The notes below the pieces were generated by a model. That model saw only the letters and a list, made by a program, of their open reading frames with translations. It ran no database searches and had not been told where the DNA came from. From assembly GCA_023374025.1 (NCBI GenBank), contig SIJG01000029.1, positions 848,342-912,341 of the forward strand: a stretch of 64,000 nt of DNA, in the 5' to 3' direction. Origin of the DNA: Heterodera schachtii (taxonomy: Eukaryota; Nematoda; Chromadorea; Rhabditida; Heteroderidae). This document shows, piece by piece, positions 46,681 through 58,500 of the stretch. Position numbers and translations under genes: made by a program. Numbering within the stretch: the stretch's first letter is position 1; the number at the start of each line of letters is the position of its first letter.

Positions 46681-48685
46681 TTGCGGTCATTCATTCGAAG
46701 AACATTAGGACAATAATAAAAGATAAAGCAGACGAAGCCGAGAGAGAAGAAAATGAGGAAAGCGGAGAGGAAAAGGGACAGAAAAGAGAGACGATCGACG
46801 AGAGAAGAGGAAGAAGGAGGAGGAGAAGAAGAGGAAACGAAAGGAGAGGAGGAGGAAGGGCGACCTAAAAGGAATGACAAAATTTGAAAAGGAGAGAAGG
46901 GCAGAGAAGATCGCCGATTGATAGTCTAGTCAATTAAATTAGTGATTCTGGAACGCATGTAAACACTCTCGAGTTGTTAATTACCATTTGGCGATGCATC
47001 GGACGGTGGCAAAAGAAGCCGCTGCGGGGGACGCGCGGCAGTTTCAGAAGCAAGTGGAGGAGTGCGAAGGCACGGCTAAATGACCAACTAATTAACCGAA
47101 ATGACTGACTAATTAAGCGAAATGGACTAATTAACCGAAATGACTGACTAATTAAGCGAAATGGACTAATTAACCGAAATGACTGACTAATTAAGCGAAA
47201 TGACCGACTAATTAACCGAAATTACCGACTAATTAACAAAATGAAGGGATTAAAAAACGAATTTAACACATTCATTCACTTTGACCTTTTTGGGCAAAAA
47301 TTGATGTTTTTATGTTTTTTCAATTCTCGTGGAAGTAATTTTTGTGTTTGTCGCTCCATTCTATGCAAAAACATTGCTGCCGCTGCCGTGCCACCCTTCT
47401 GCTTTTAGCCAAATTGGCTTAAATGTCAAATTTTCGCCCTCTCTCTCTGTCCGATGCTTTTGGCCCTTTTCATTATTTTTGATTATTCCAAATTCTTCTT
47501 CAAAAAATATTTTTTACGCTGAATTGTTTTAGGTAATGGCTGAGTTAAAAAATGCCAAAAATAGAATTACTCCCCCCCAAACAATGATTTTTTGCCATTG
47601 CCATCCCTTCCTTTCCCGTGTCCCCCCTCCCTCCGCCCCTTCTCAGTTTCTTTGCCATGCCATGCTAATTTCCCAATGGCATAAATGATAAAGGACCCCC
47701 ACTGAACAGACCACACCATTTGGGGTGGTTCCCCCCCCCCCCCCCCTTTTTTCATTGTTTTTCCCTTGGGGGTCAATGAATGAAATATTTTCCCATCCGT
47801 CGCGAGACTTAAAAATAGCGCCGCGGCATTTGCCGAGAATGAGCCCAAAACTCGCGCCGGAAGTGTAAACATTTTGTTGCTGCTGTTCTTTTGCATGTTT
47901 TTCCCTTCTCTTCCCTTTCCATTCGCTTTTCCCAACGACTTTCGTCACATTTGTCCACCCATCGGCGCACAATGTGAGCCATCATTTGGTCCTTTTGCGC
48001 TTTTGTGCACCAAATTTGGGCTGGCCGATGGAAGGGAATGGTCCCCGCGTGGCGTTTAAAAAAAAGGGAGACAAAAAAACGGAGGGAAAGGGGGGGGGGG
48101 GAAGGGGGGGAATCATCGTAACAGCACAGGGGAGGCAATGCGAACCCGTGAGAATGAGAAAGGTCGGCTGAATGTTGTGAAGGAAAAGCGGAGGTGCCAA
48201 GGTTTGACCAAGACGGGAGGGGGGGGGCGGCGGAGATGGCACTGGCACACCCCCCCCCCCCCCCCCTCCCTCCCGCAATCCCTTGACACTTTCACACCCC
48301 CCCCCCCCCTCGCCCATCACCGCCCAATCGTCACATACGCAAAACTGAGCCCAATTCTGCCCAAATTCACACCCTAAATGAATCGGTCCGTCCCAAAACG
48401 GGTCATTACTAACTTTGTTTGGAAATTTAAGAGGGAAAATGAAATCGGACGCATTTCAGTGATTGTTTTGCAACAAATCCAATTTTGGCTTCACGAAAAA
48501 AGCCATTTTCCCGCAATAAAAAAGCCCAATTTTCAGCAGCAGCCCAAAACATTTGGCATTTTTTTGTCATTTAAACTTTGGCCGTTTTTCTCCGTTTTTT
48601 TCAATTTTCGCTGCCTTTTCAGCAGAAGTGATCGGTCTCCCATTCATTGATTCATCCGTTCGTTCGTTCGTTCTTCGTTTCGTCA
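46681..48685. other. Gene-poor region with purine tract, short repeats and homopolymers
   Basis: No gene could be supported. It holds a purine-rich tract (46730-46860), a tandem repeat (47084-47240), and G or C runs at 47730-47746, 48090-48100, 48250-48266 and 48296-48309. A short ORF at 46994-47083 (29 codons, MHRTVAKEAAAGDARQFQ) has reasonable composition but no other support. Confidence 0.45.
47084..47240. repeat. AT-rich short tandem repeat
   Basis: About eight copies of an 18-20 base unit of the form GAAATGACTGACTAATTAA, alternating C-C-G and G-C-G junctions, so a higher-order unit of about 38 bases is visible. Confidence 0.85.
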
Positions 48686-49454
48686 ATGGCATTCTCTTCC
48701 GTCTTTTGCCGTTCTCCGTCCCTTTTGTCCCTTTTGCCCATTTTGCTTCTGATCATTGCCCAATTTGTTAATGGCATGGACTTTGATGAATTCGAATTGC
48801 CTTCCGACCGATTGGACGCATTCCAAAAACGGAGGGCGCGCGAACTTTTCGGAAAGCGAAGCGCACCGCCTCCGGCAGCAGGTGGGAAAACACGGCGCAA
48901 AAAAGAATTGGCAGAATTATGCCATCGGCATTCTTTGCCATTTGCAGTCGCAAATTACGAACGACACTCCCGAAGAACGCGAGAATTGTTCGGGAAGAGA
49001 GCAGCTGCTGTTGAACCGTTCACGGAAGCGGAGGAAGGTGAGAACAGTGGGGAAAGCCAAAAAGCCATTCACTGGCAAAGGCAAAGGGTGGCGAAATTTG
49101 CATGCTATTCTTCATCCCCCATGCTTTTCCTCATGCTTTTCCTCCTTGGTCAGTTCCACTGATGATATTTTCTTTGACCGAGGGGGACGAGCAGTACAAT
49201 GCCAACACAAACAACGAAAACGACGGTCGGAGAAGGCAAATGCCAATTCGAAATAGGCGGCTCAGAATGTTTCAGCCCAAAAATACGGCCGATGCGATGG
49301 CGGAGGAAGTTCGTTGTTTTTAGTTCTTTTTTAGCAGTTCGTCCATTAATATTTTGCTTTTTTAATTAAGGCGCCGTTTGGCACCGACGGTGGTCGACTT
49401 TGGCTGTGGCAAAGGCCGCGCCGGGGCGTCCATCGCGAATTGTTCGGACGATGA
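48686..49454 (+). CDS. trh-1: TRH-1-type neuropeptide precursor (three RELF-amide peptides)
   Basis: Secreted prepropeptide. Four exons in phase: 48686-48881, 48948-49037, 49154-49308 and 49371-49454 (174 residues). Signal peptide LLSLLPILLLIIAQFVNG. Three peptide sites end in Leu-Phe-Gly followed by basic residues: RARELFGKR (exon 1), RTRELFGKR (exon 2) and VHRELFGR directly before the stop (exon 4). Cleavage at KR or R and amidation on Gly would give peptides ending RELF-amide. C. elegans TRH-1 makes peptides of this class (GRELF-amide and ANELF-amide), which act on a TRH-receptor-like GPCR and promote growth (recalled knowledge). Spacer regions are acidic or Pro/Ala-rich, as in propeptides. 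The repeated motif in three separate exons is strong evidence that the exon model is right. Confidence 0.85.
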
Positions 49455-49500
49455 GGCGAAGGGAATGAAAGGACGACTAATTCTGCCGATGTCCAATTTG

Positions 49501-50640
49501 TTAGCCCTCCCCCAAATTGACTTTGATCGCTTCTGATCTGTCCATAAATGTCTCTCCTGGCATTTCCTTGCATTGGCCCACCTTTTCTTCTTCTTCGCCC
49601 ATTTGCCCTTCTCCTCCGCCATTCATTGCCACTTCACATTGGACAATGAATTTGTCTGTGGCCCTTTCTTCGTCATTCGCTGGTTGCTGATCATCTCCGA
49701 ACTTTGGCACTTCGAATTGGAGTTGAGCAGTTGATAGTGAGCTGTGATGATCGGACTTATCAGTTGACGAAGGGAAATGACCGCTGGCGATGATTGGACA
49801 CCCATTCTAAGGGGGGGGGGGGCATTGGGAAGAGGGAGGACCAGTCCAACAACTTCGTCACTGATTTGTACTGCTCGAATCGGTCGTTGGCCATCCGAAG
49901 AGGGAGAAAAAGCGACGCATTTGCGCAACCGAACAGGAAAAGCTTTTACGGAAGAAACAAGAAGCATTAGGGCTAAGCCATCGTCACCTTTACCATTGCC
50001 ATTTTTCGGACCAAAAGTGAGTCCCAACCGAAGAAGCATCGCTTTCTCTTTCTCTTTCTCTTCCGGCCCGCGCCAAAATGGCGCTTCTCCAGCAGTTTCT
50101 TCCCTATCGTGTTCCATTGTCGTCATCGTCTTCTGCGTTGTCTTTGTTATCGATGGCGTCATTTTTGCGTTTCCGTGTTGTGTCACTATTTTCGCTGAAA
50201 GCTTCTCGTGCTGAATTTGCTCATTTTCCGTCGATGCCTTTGTCCTTCTTGTACTGCTCGCTGTCGTCCGCTTTTCCTCCGTTTCGTCATTTTCTTCCGT
50301 TCCAATTGGACACCGTACAAAATAAGCGTTGTCATCCGCCGTCACCACTCCCGTGTTCATCTCCAAGTCAACAATTGCCACATATTCCTTGTCCCTCTGC
50401 ACAAAATGGCATTCAAATGCCCTCCCTTCCTTCCGTTTTTCTTTTTACCCTCACAATGGCACACTTTTGCCGGTGGTCGTCGTCAAGTGGAAGGCGCAGT
50501 CCGACTCTGTTTCGGCCTCGTCCGGTCACAAAACAAAGGCCATTCGGGCGCGTTTTTAGCATTCCGTGAAAGGGCTCGCGAAATTGGACGAACATTTCCA
50601 TGGAATTGGCGGAACAACGGACAGACACTTTTGAGGGGGG
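49501..50640 (-). CDS. ZP-domain cuticlin-like protein with long insert
   Basis: Zona-pellucida domain proteins of nematodes polymerise in the cuticle or apical matrix. Read on the minus strand, exon about 50635-50440 gives VRCSANSMEMFVQF, E-P-F-H-G-M-L and D-H-R-Q-K-C-A-I-V. Exon from 50392 gives R-D-K-E-Y-V-A-I-V-D-L-E-M and VVTADDNAYFVRCPI, the end of the ZP-N half. A linker of about 120 Thr/Glu/Lys-rich residues follows, then C-V-A-F-S-P-S-S-D-G-Q-R-P-I-R-A-V-Q-I-S-D-E-V, typical of the start of ZP-C. A last exon (to the stop at 49501) gives Q-L-Q-F-E-V-P-K-F and DKFIVQCEVAM, typical of late ZP-C. The join between the last two exons, and the 5' exons (signal peptide, possibly 50700-51170), are unresolved. 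The linker is unusually long for a ZP domain. Confidence 0.65.
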
Positions 50641-52620
50641 GGGGGGGGAAATTGGCAAAAGAGTAAAATGCCAATTTTGGAAATCAGTGCCAAAATTAAC
50701 GCCAAATTAATTGCATGGCAAAAACGAAACAAAAAGACACCAGAAAAGGGGCTGCTGGAGGAAGAAGACGAAAGCGGAGGAAGAAGAGCCGTGAAGTGAA
50801 GCAGGCCAAAGAAGACGGAAGAAAAAGTGGAAGCGGAAGAGAACATCGGCCGGAGGAGCGTGGAAATGTTCTCTTCCGTTAGTCTGATCTTAGGTTGTTC
50901 GTTGCCTTTTTGCTTATTTGCGTTGGGTTTTTTTTGGCATTTAGTGCCATCGATCAGTGATTGCTTAACCAATTCCATGCGTAAGTTGGCGTTTTTGGAC
51001 TGAGAAAGAGAAGCATTTTCCGATCGTATATTGCTGATCAATCCATTGGTTTCGCAGAGCGGAGGAAATGAGCAGTGAGTGTTTGCCCCCCCCCCCCCCA
51101 CCCCCTCAGAGCCTAATAAGTTGACGGCGGAGGTGGGGCACACTGGCGAGTGAATCGGCGCAGGATAATTGTCACCTAAAAAGATGAGAGGGGCAGGAAG
51201 AGAAGGAGGGGAAGAGAGAGGAGGGAAGGAAGGGGGAGGGAAGATGAATGAGGGAAGCGGCGGAGGGAGGGAGAGGAGTTGGAAGGATGAATGATGAGAG
51301 GGAGGGATGGGAAGAGTAATGGAGGACGGAAGATGAAATGAAGATGAACATGTGCGGAGACGAGCAAGGATTAAAGATGAGGAAAGCGAAGACAATGGAT
51401 GAAGCCAAGAGAGAGGGATGATTGGGAACAGTAGCGATGAGATGTGATCGGATGCCCCCCCCCCGCGCCCGATTTGAGGGTCAAGCAATTATTAACGCTG
51501 ACCATTTGGGCAAAAGCAATTTGAAGGACAAACGAATTTGAGGAATAAAACTATAAAATATGAGCACATGAAAATGTTTATGATTCATTGAGTTTGGCAA
51601 GTCAAATTCAAATTCAAAAGAAAATGCAATTTCAATTCTTATCATTTTATTTTTAGACTTTACTTTTTTTTTGACACTTTCAAATGATTATTTGTCAGTT
51701 GATCTTATGACTAATAATTCTTCATTTCGTTTAGTGGTTAAAAATAATTCGCTTTTCGACTTTTTCGGCATTTTTTCCCGAGGCAATCGATGGACTGATC
51801 GACTGACTGATCAAATTGCTTGCTTCCACCGCTCACATTCCCTCGTCCCCCTCCCCTTCACCGTTCCCCCCCCCCCTCTTTTTTTGACTTTTCCATGCCA
51901 ATGCCTTGCTTTGCCAACTGTCGCCGTTTTCACTTTGCTTAATTTTTTCCCACTTTTGCTTCTTCCCCCCATCCCAACACTCTTTAGCCTTCCTTTCTTC
52001 CTCTTCACACATTGTACACATAAAGAACACACAAACAGCAACAAAGCAAAGCAAAGCAAAAGGGGAGGGAAATTCCCCGTGACGGAAGAGAAAAAGCCCC
52101 CGGGGGAGGGGGGGGGGAGGGAGAAGCACCCCGGGGAGGCACTTCCCCGCCGTTACTCCTCCTCCTCCGCTTATCCGGTCGATAAATTACATCCGACCTT
52201 CCCCCCCCCCCCCCCTCCATTTATTCCTTTCACTTTTAATGCCCTTAATTCAATTTGAACTCTCATTTATATGCTTAAAGCTTTTTATGCAAAAAGCCGC
52301 GAGTGATTTGTTGTCGAGAATATTTTTAAAATAAAAGCCCAAAATTCATTTGGTGTCAAAAAGGAAAGACATTTTCGAAAAGCAAAAGCAAAGGGAAAGC
52401 AATTAATAAAATGATGGGCCATTTTGCAATGAATGGCTTTTATAGAGATGAAAAAAGTGAAGGAAAAGAGAAGGCATTTCGCACGCAAACCGCGGCAGAA
52501 TTGGCCATTAATCTTTTCCTTCACCCAAAAATTGCCGCACACAAATCGATTTTAGTAAAACACGGAATTGCCTAACTCAAAGTGAGTTTTTGCAATTAAT
52601 TGCCAACGATTTGGCAAATT
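50641..52620. other. Low-complexity region between ZP gene and K2P channel
   Basis: The part to about 51170 may contain 5' exons of the ZP gene (a minus-strand stretch with CETNGLISNIRSENASLSQS is protein-like). The rest is a purine tract (51185-51420), AT-rich DNA, and G/C runs (51086-51100, 52107-52116 and 52201-52215). No gene could be fixed. Confidence 0.4.
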
Positions 52621-54387
52621 ATGACGGAACCGGCGGAAGCGGACATGATCAGTTTGGCCATGGGGCGGGTAATAAATTATAATCTGCATTTTTGAATTTG
52701 GCATTTGTTTAGTTCGATGATCGCTGTCCTATGGCAAATGGACGGACAATCGGCGAACAGCGGGGGACGGAATCGGCGAGACGGAGGCGGGGAATGGCAC
52801 GGGTAAAAGAGCAATTGCCAATTTGACACTTTCTTTCAATGATTATCCAAAGTTACTTATTTTAATCAATTTTTACTTGAAACTTATTGTGAGATAGAGA
52901 AGAAGAAGAAGAAGAAGAAGCTTCCTCGAGAGAATAAGTGATCAATTGAGGGGACAATTGATTCAATGTAATCAAGCAATAGGTTTTGGTCTTTTCTCTG
53001 ATCAATGCCTTTCCTTTGCTCTGATCACTTCCCTTTCCAATTAGCCGATTGCCTTTCTCTCTCAGTTCGTCCATTTTTTGCTGCCCCATCTGTGCCTTCT
53101 TCTGATCACCGCACTTTTTGTTTCTTTCGTTGCTCTGATCATTCGCTTTGTCGAAGCACAAAATGAGCGAGAAGTAAGCGGATAAAAACGAAAGCAAAAA
53201 AAAAACAACAAAAATAATTTGAGGAACAAATGCAAATGTTGGCCGACCTTGAGCAGATGAGGGCCGAATTTATTGTGCACTTCCGCAACAAACCGATCAT
53301 TCTCGGCGGCGATTTGGATGCCGAAAGTCGCGCTTTTGTCCTGCGCGTGCTCCGCGTCGGATGGACTCGCGGAAGGGCGGGCATTCCGTTGCCGGAATTC
53401 GACGTGGACACCACCACCAACAACAACAACAATAACAGCCTCAGCAGCCTTCCGACGGTATGGACACTGCCAAATTCGCTGCTGTTTGCCACTTCGCTTG
53501 TCTCTCGCATTGGTTTTGCCGCCGCCCTCCCAAATTTAGCATTAATTTTACAAAATATTTCCAAGGCTATGGCCACATTGTGCCAAGAACGCCGGAAGGC
53601 AAAATGTTATGCCAACTGTTCGCGCTCATCGGATGCCCTCTTTTTCTGCTTCTGATCGCCGACATTGGCAAAGAAATCGCCAATTTGTTTCAATTTTTAT
53701 TGCAAGGATTCACCGAGTTGACAAGGAAAATATGCCGGAAGAGAACCGCGAAAAAGAGTCACATTACCAATGGAGAAAATGGGGTAAAATGTGTTGAGGA
53801 CGGACCACAACAGCAAAAAGGGTGCGCCGGTGCCGAAAATGGGTGCCATTTGGGCACAACGGCGACGGATGAGAGAGTGGCGGCATTGGCAGCAGTGCCA
53901 TTTCTGTTCGCCTTCTGCGCATTGACTGCCTTTGCTTACGCACATTTGGAGGGTTGGCATTGGTTGGACTGCTTCTACTTTTCCTTCATCTCCTTTTTTG
54001 CCATTGGTTTGTCTCTTCCCCTTCGATTGTTCTTTATGTAACGGGTGCCAAAATCCTTCCCCCCCCCCCCCCTCCTTCTTGGGACTGTTTTTAACCATTT
54101 TCCTACTGTAGGTTACGGTGATTTTGCGCCGTCCAATTGCGCTTCTGTTCTGTTCACAATTTGCTCTGTTATCATCGGAATGTCCATGTGAGTTTTTGAG
54201 CAGTCCTTTCCAAATTCGCTTCTCTTTCTTTTTCAGTGCCACTCTTTTGCTCGATTTTATTGGCATCGAATACATCCGAAACATTCATCGAATTGAGAGA
54301 ACGGCGAGGGGAAAATGTTGTGGGAGAGAACGGAAAAAGGGCAGCAGAGGGAAACGGAAAAGGACGAGCAGAAGCCGGAAGAAATGA
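52621..54387 (+). CDS. Two-pore-domain potassium channel (TWK/K2P family)
   Basis: Leak potassium channel of the plasma membrane. Seven exons in phase: 52621-52668, 52713-52802, 53066-53173, 53224-53512, 53566-54006, 54112-54187 and 54237-54387, giving 400 residues. Order: short cytosolic N-terminus; TM1 (CLLLITALFVSFVALIIRF); an extracellular cap region with an Asn run; pore 1 (SLLFATSLVSRIGYGHIVP) with filter IGYG; TM2 (L-F-A-L-I-G-C-P-L-F-L-L-L-I-A-D); a cytosolic loop of about 80 residues; TM3 (AALAAVPFLFAFCALTAFAY); pore 2 (FYFSFISFFAIGYGDFAP) with filter IGYGD; TM4 (SVLFTICSVIIGMSIATLLL); and a very basic C-terminus. Both filters are split by introns at the first Gly codon, as is common in this family. 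C. elegans has more than 40 such genes; the orthologue is not named. Confidence 0.93.
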
Positions 54388-55579
54388 AGAACAGGGGGAA
54401 CCATTGAACAACTGCTGATCAGTCACCCGGCCATCAATCGATAAGTGATCACTTATTTTGCCCACCACTCCCCTGACCTATGACCATTTCTTAGCCTACC
54501 ATTAACCGCCGATCACTCTTTGATCAGTCGGTGGGTCAGTTTATATTAACCATTCACTGTGATCACTTACCATCCCTACGCCTTATTATGCCAATTAAAT
54601 TTGGTGATTAGTGATCACTTATTTCAACCCCGTCCCTTTGTCAGACCAATTTTTGATCAGTGATCACTGTTTGCTGATAAATCAATAAAGTGTACAAAAT
54701 TAATAACCCTTTTTATCAATCTCTGTTTGTTTTGTTGCTGACGATTTTTGAGAAGAGATTTATGAGGATTTGGGTAATTTGAAGGGGACAATGTGATGAA
54801 TGGATGGAAGGTGAGTGATTGGTAATGACACGTATAATCAAAAAGAAAAAGCAAAGCAATTTGTGAGAGGAATGAATGAACGAACAAAAACAGAGGAAGA
54901 AGCATCAATAACAAATTGGGGGGGGGGTAATTAATTAATTAATTAGTGGATAATTCATCAGTCAATTATAATTAATGTATCATCTGGTGCTTATGGAAGA
55001 AATAAAATTAGAAAATAATAATAATAATAAATAACATCAAAGTCAATTGAGAACAAAAAAGGTATTGTACAAATAATTAATGGGGTAATTAACGATAACA
55101 CAAATAACGGAAAAAACGCAATTAAAAGAAGTAATTAATCAAATGATCAATTGGAGGGTGACCGCTAAATTGGCCAATTTTGGGATTCAGCAAAAAATGG
55201 GGGGGAGTCTTTGGACTTTCGCAAAAGTGAATGTCCCACAAATAAATATAAATGACTTTGGTGAGAAGAGAGCAATTCTTTGGGATGAATAAAATGCGTT
55301 TAAAAAGCGATGATAGAAGAGATTTGGTTGAAGTAAAAATGGGGAAAAGTGATCAAAAAAGGGAGGAATGATCAATCAATTAATCAATAAGGGAGAATTA
55401 CGAAACGAACTGATGGACGAGAAAAGTGCCATGTGAGAGAGTGAGAATTGATGAGGATCACGCAAAGTTGGAGAATTTTTGGGAGAGCGCAATGAGAGAG
55501 GAGACAGTGAGGAGAATAAACACCGGAGAAGGCGATCAGTCGATCAATGGCCACTGCTGCTGCTGATCAGTGATGATGG
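54388..55579. other. Intergenic with dense TGATCA motifs
   Basis: No gene was found. From 54412 to 54670 the palindrome TGATCA, alone or in TGATCAGTGATCACT-like double forms, recurs about every 30-60 bases, along with GTGATCACTTAT. Downstream is AT-rich DNA with ATTAATTAATTA runs and an AATAAT microsatellite (55010-55030). Confidence 0.55.
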
Positions 55580-58500
55580 TTAAGCACTGCTTTTGCTGGT
55601 GCCAATGCCAACCACAATTTTTTGGGCACTGATCTTTGAGCAAACGGACTCCAAATTCTGCTGCAAAATCCGTTGTCTGATCAGACTGTTGTTGAACAGC
55701 GGCGATGTTGTTGTGCAGCAGCAGTCTGTCCTGCTAGCAGTTGATGAGGACGAAGTTTTGTTGTCGGTGGAAGAAGCGGTGATTTTGAAAGGCTGTAACA
55801 ATTGGAAAGTCAGCTAAATGAACACAACATATGCTAGCATAGTGAAAATGTGAACACCCGCCTCTGCATGAACCCCTTACCGTATCTGTTAATTACCGTA
55901 ATCCTTACAATGTTTGAACAACATAACTGTCAATCTACCGTACTCTTTCCGATCCCCCACCCACCTACCGTAAAATCCCTTTTCATCGTCAATTTCTTCT
56001 CGAAAAAGTTGAACACAAATGGCTCAGTGTTGATGTAATAGCGATTCTTCGGTGGGATTTTCTCAAAGCTGCGCTGGTTCCGATCGATCTGATATTCGCA
56101 CACGAACACATCGTCCTCCAAATAACGCGGTGATTTTGGCCTTAATAATTTTTGATCATTTTTTGGAAAAATAAATGACTCATAAAATCCCACTAAATGT
56201 TTTTTGCCCGGCCCACCTTCCCATCGCCCAAATTTGGGGCTCCAAAACCAAACATCGGCCGACCACCGAATCGAGCGGAAGTGTGTCGAACAACGGAGTC
56301 CAGAACAATTCGTTGCGATAAAAGGTGCGTGACGAGTCGCAAAAGCTGAAAGGGACAGACAAAGTATTATTCAGATGCAAAAGAAATGATTGGCATTTTG
56401 CCAATGAAAAAACATTTGGCATCTTTCCAAATATTTGTTGAGATTTCCTACGTTTCGTGCGGTCGCGCGTAGTAACAGCCGAAAATGAAGCGGTGGCCGT
56501 TGGGACTGCAGAAGAGCCGTTCGATGCGGAAGACGCGGAGGTCGCGCCGATGGAATCGGGAGGGTTGCGTGCCGTTGTTGCCGGTGGGATTTGTGCCGTC
56601 GCTGTCCACTGGTGTCATTCCCATTCCGCTCGATGTCGATGCTTTTGCTCGGCTGCCGTCGTTTTCGGCTTCATCCCCCGCGTCATCATCCGTCTGTTCG
56701 GGCCACCACCGATTGGCCTCGCTCTTCGTCGTCATCTCCTCGTCCTTCTCCCCCTCCTTCTGCTCCGTCTCCGCCACTTTCCCCCCGCTTTTCCGCTTCC
56801 CAACGCTTCCGCGGCCCCGCTTTTGCGGACTTTGCTGCGCACTGTGCGCGAGTTGCTGCTTTCGCACACACTCTTCGTGCAACTCGCGCAGAATGCTCTT
56901 GTGCTGAAAGTTAAAGCACTCAGTAAAGGGGATAAAATGCCAAGAACAAACACAAAAAGTGATTGGCAGTTCCGATCAATTTCACATTGATCAGTGTCTC
57001 AACTATACTTTTACCCAAAATCTGTTTCTTTTGTGGGGTTAATTTCGATCGATCAGTTTATCAACTGTTTTGTCAGTGTTCAACATTTCTGCTGATGGCT
57101 TATCAATCTATTCATGAATGCCGATCAGTTTCTCAATTGTGCTTTGTTTGCTTGTCTTCTTCTTCTGTTTCTCCACTCTCTCCTCACCTTGTCATTGATC
57201 AGCCTTTCCACGTACACCGATTCGTTCAGTCGCACTTGAAGACCCCGCGAGTTGACCAAAGTGCGGTAATAATTGCAGCCGCTGAGTTTGAGGGTCGGCT
57301 GCGGTTTCAGCACAATGTCCACGCGAGGCGTTGTTTCAATGCGACGAGTGCAAAAATCGCAGACGAATTCCTTGAAAAGGAAACGCCATAAGTGCTTGAT
57401 CACAGTGTCATTAATCATTTCTCCGACAATTAATTAGCTAATTACCTGTTGGTCGTCCAAAACGGGGCAGTCCAAACAGTCGGCGTGCAGCCAAAAATGG
57501 CATCGGTCGCACTGACTCATCACGCCGTCGTCCTCCGCAATTCCGCAAATGCACCGCACACAGTCGTGGTCTCTGTTGTCACTGGTCGGACTGAGTTTGG
57601 CCGCTTTGTCCGGGTCCCATTGGCCCACGGGGTGAGGCGAGTCCAAATAGGACAAGTCAATGGACGTGTCGACGGTGAGCGGACGATGGAAAGTGTCGCG
57701 TTTGTTGGAAGAAGCGGACAGTGAACGGAGTCTGCTGAATGGGGGAGACAGAGCGATCAGCAGAAAGGGAAATGATCGGAATCAGGAGGATCGAGGCCCC
57801 AAAATTCCGAAATCGGGGCCCCAAAAATGTCGGAAATTGGAAATCGGAATTTCGTGCCATCCCTGATCGGAACGATCAGAGAGGGAACGACCAGAGTGAA
57901 GTCAAAAAGCGAGCATTAGAGGAAGAAAACCAATTTGGTCGGGGATTAATCGATACCATAAAAAACTGACCCTTCGTCCAAAAAGGCGGAAAGAGCTTCC
58001 TTCGGCACAGAACATTTCAATTTTCCGAAATCAATGGACTGTTTCATCTGGGCATATTGTGAATTGATGGACTCATTATGATGAATGGAATTGGGCAGGG
58101 AGGAGGCGATGAACTGCTTGAGAAGCGAGTCGAAACGGGCCAAAAGGGCGGAAGGGTCGCGGACGGAAGAGAGCATCTAATGAGGGGGGGGGGGGCATTA
58201 ATTATTGATGATCACCTCCAAGGCAATTCACCAATTTGACTGTTCTGATCAGTTCGTCCAGCTGTCGATCAGACACAAAACAATGGTCAATAATGGCACA
58301 AAAGTGCGTCAAAAGGCGCTCCAAAACTTGGGTCAATTCCATTCCATTGGATTGTTGGCACTGTGTCGATGTGCCTTAATTTTAAAGGTTTCAAACGATC
58401 ATTCGCTTGTCCCTTCCTCAATGTGCCACCTTTGCCTATCCGCCGCCTCCTCGACAAATTTCTGATCAGAAAGCATCGGGTGGAGTGAACAATCGTTCTC

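Noticed and set aside
47084..47240. CRISPR-like array
   Set aside because: Units are adjacent with no unique spacers, in a eukaryotic genome; it is a simple tandem repeat.
50556..51488. 310-codon minus-strand frame as one protein
   Set aside because: Mostly antisense of a purine tract; only its middle part (near 50900-51170) is protein-like and may be an exon of the ZP gene.
53062..53576. Minus-strand frame of 145 codons with a Leu-rich start
   Set aside because: It lies antisense to the first membrane helix and pore exon of the K2P channel, which is supported by filter motifs and splice phase.
58287..58500. Bromodomain or SET remnant between the basic exon and the PHD finger
   Set aside because: The helical segment LTQVLERLLTHFCAIIDH is coding, but I see no bromodomain or SET signature; homology was not claimed.
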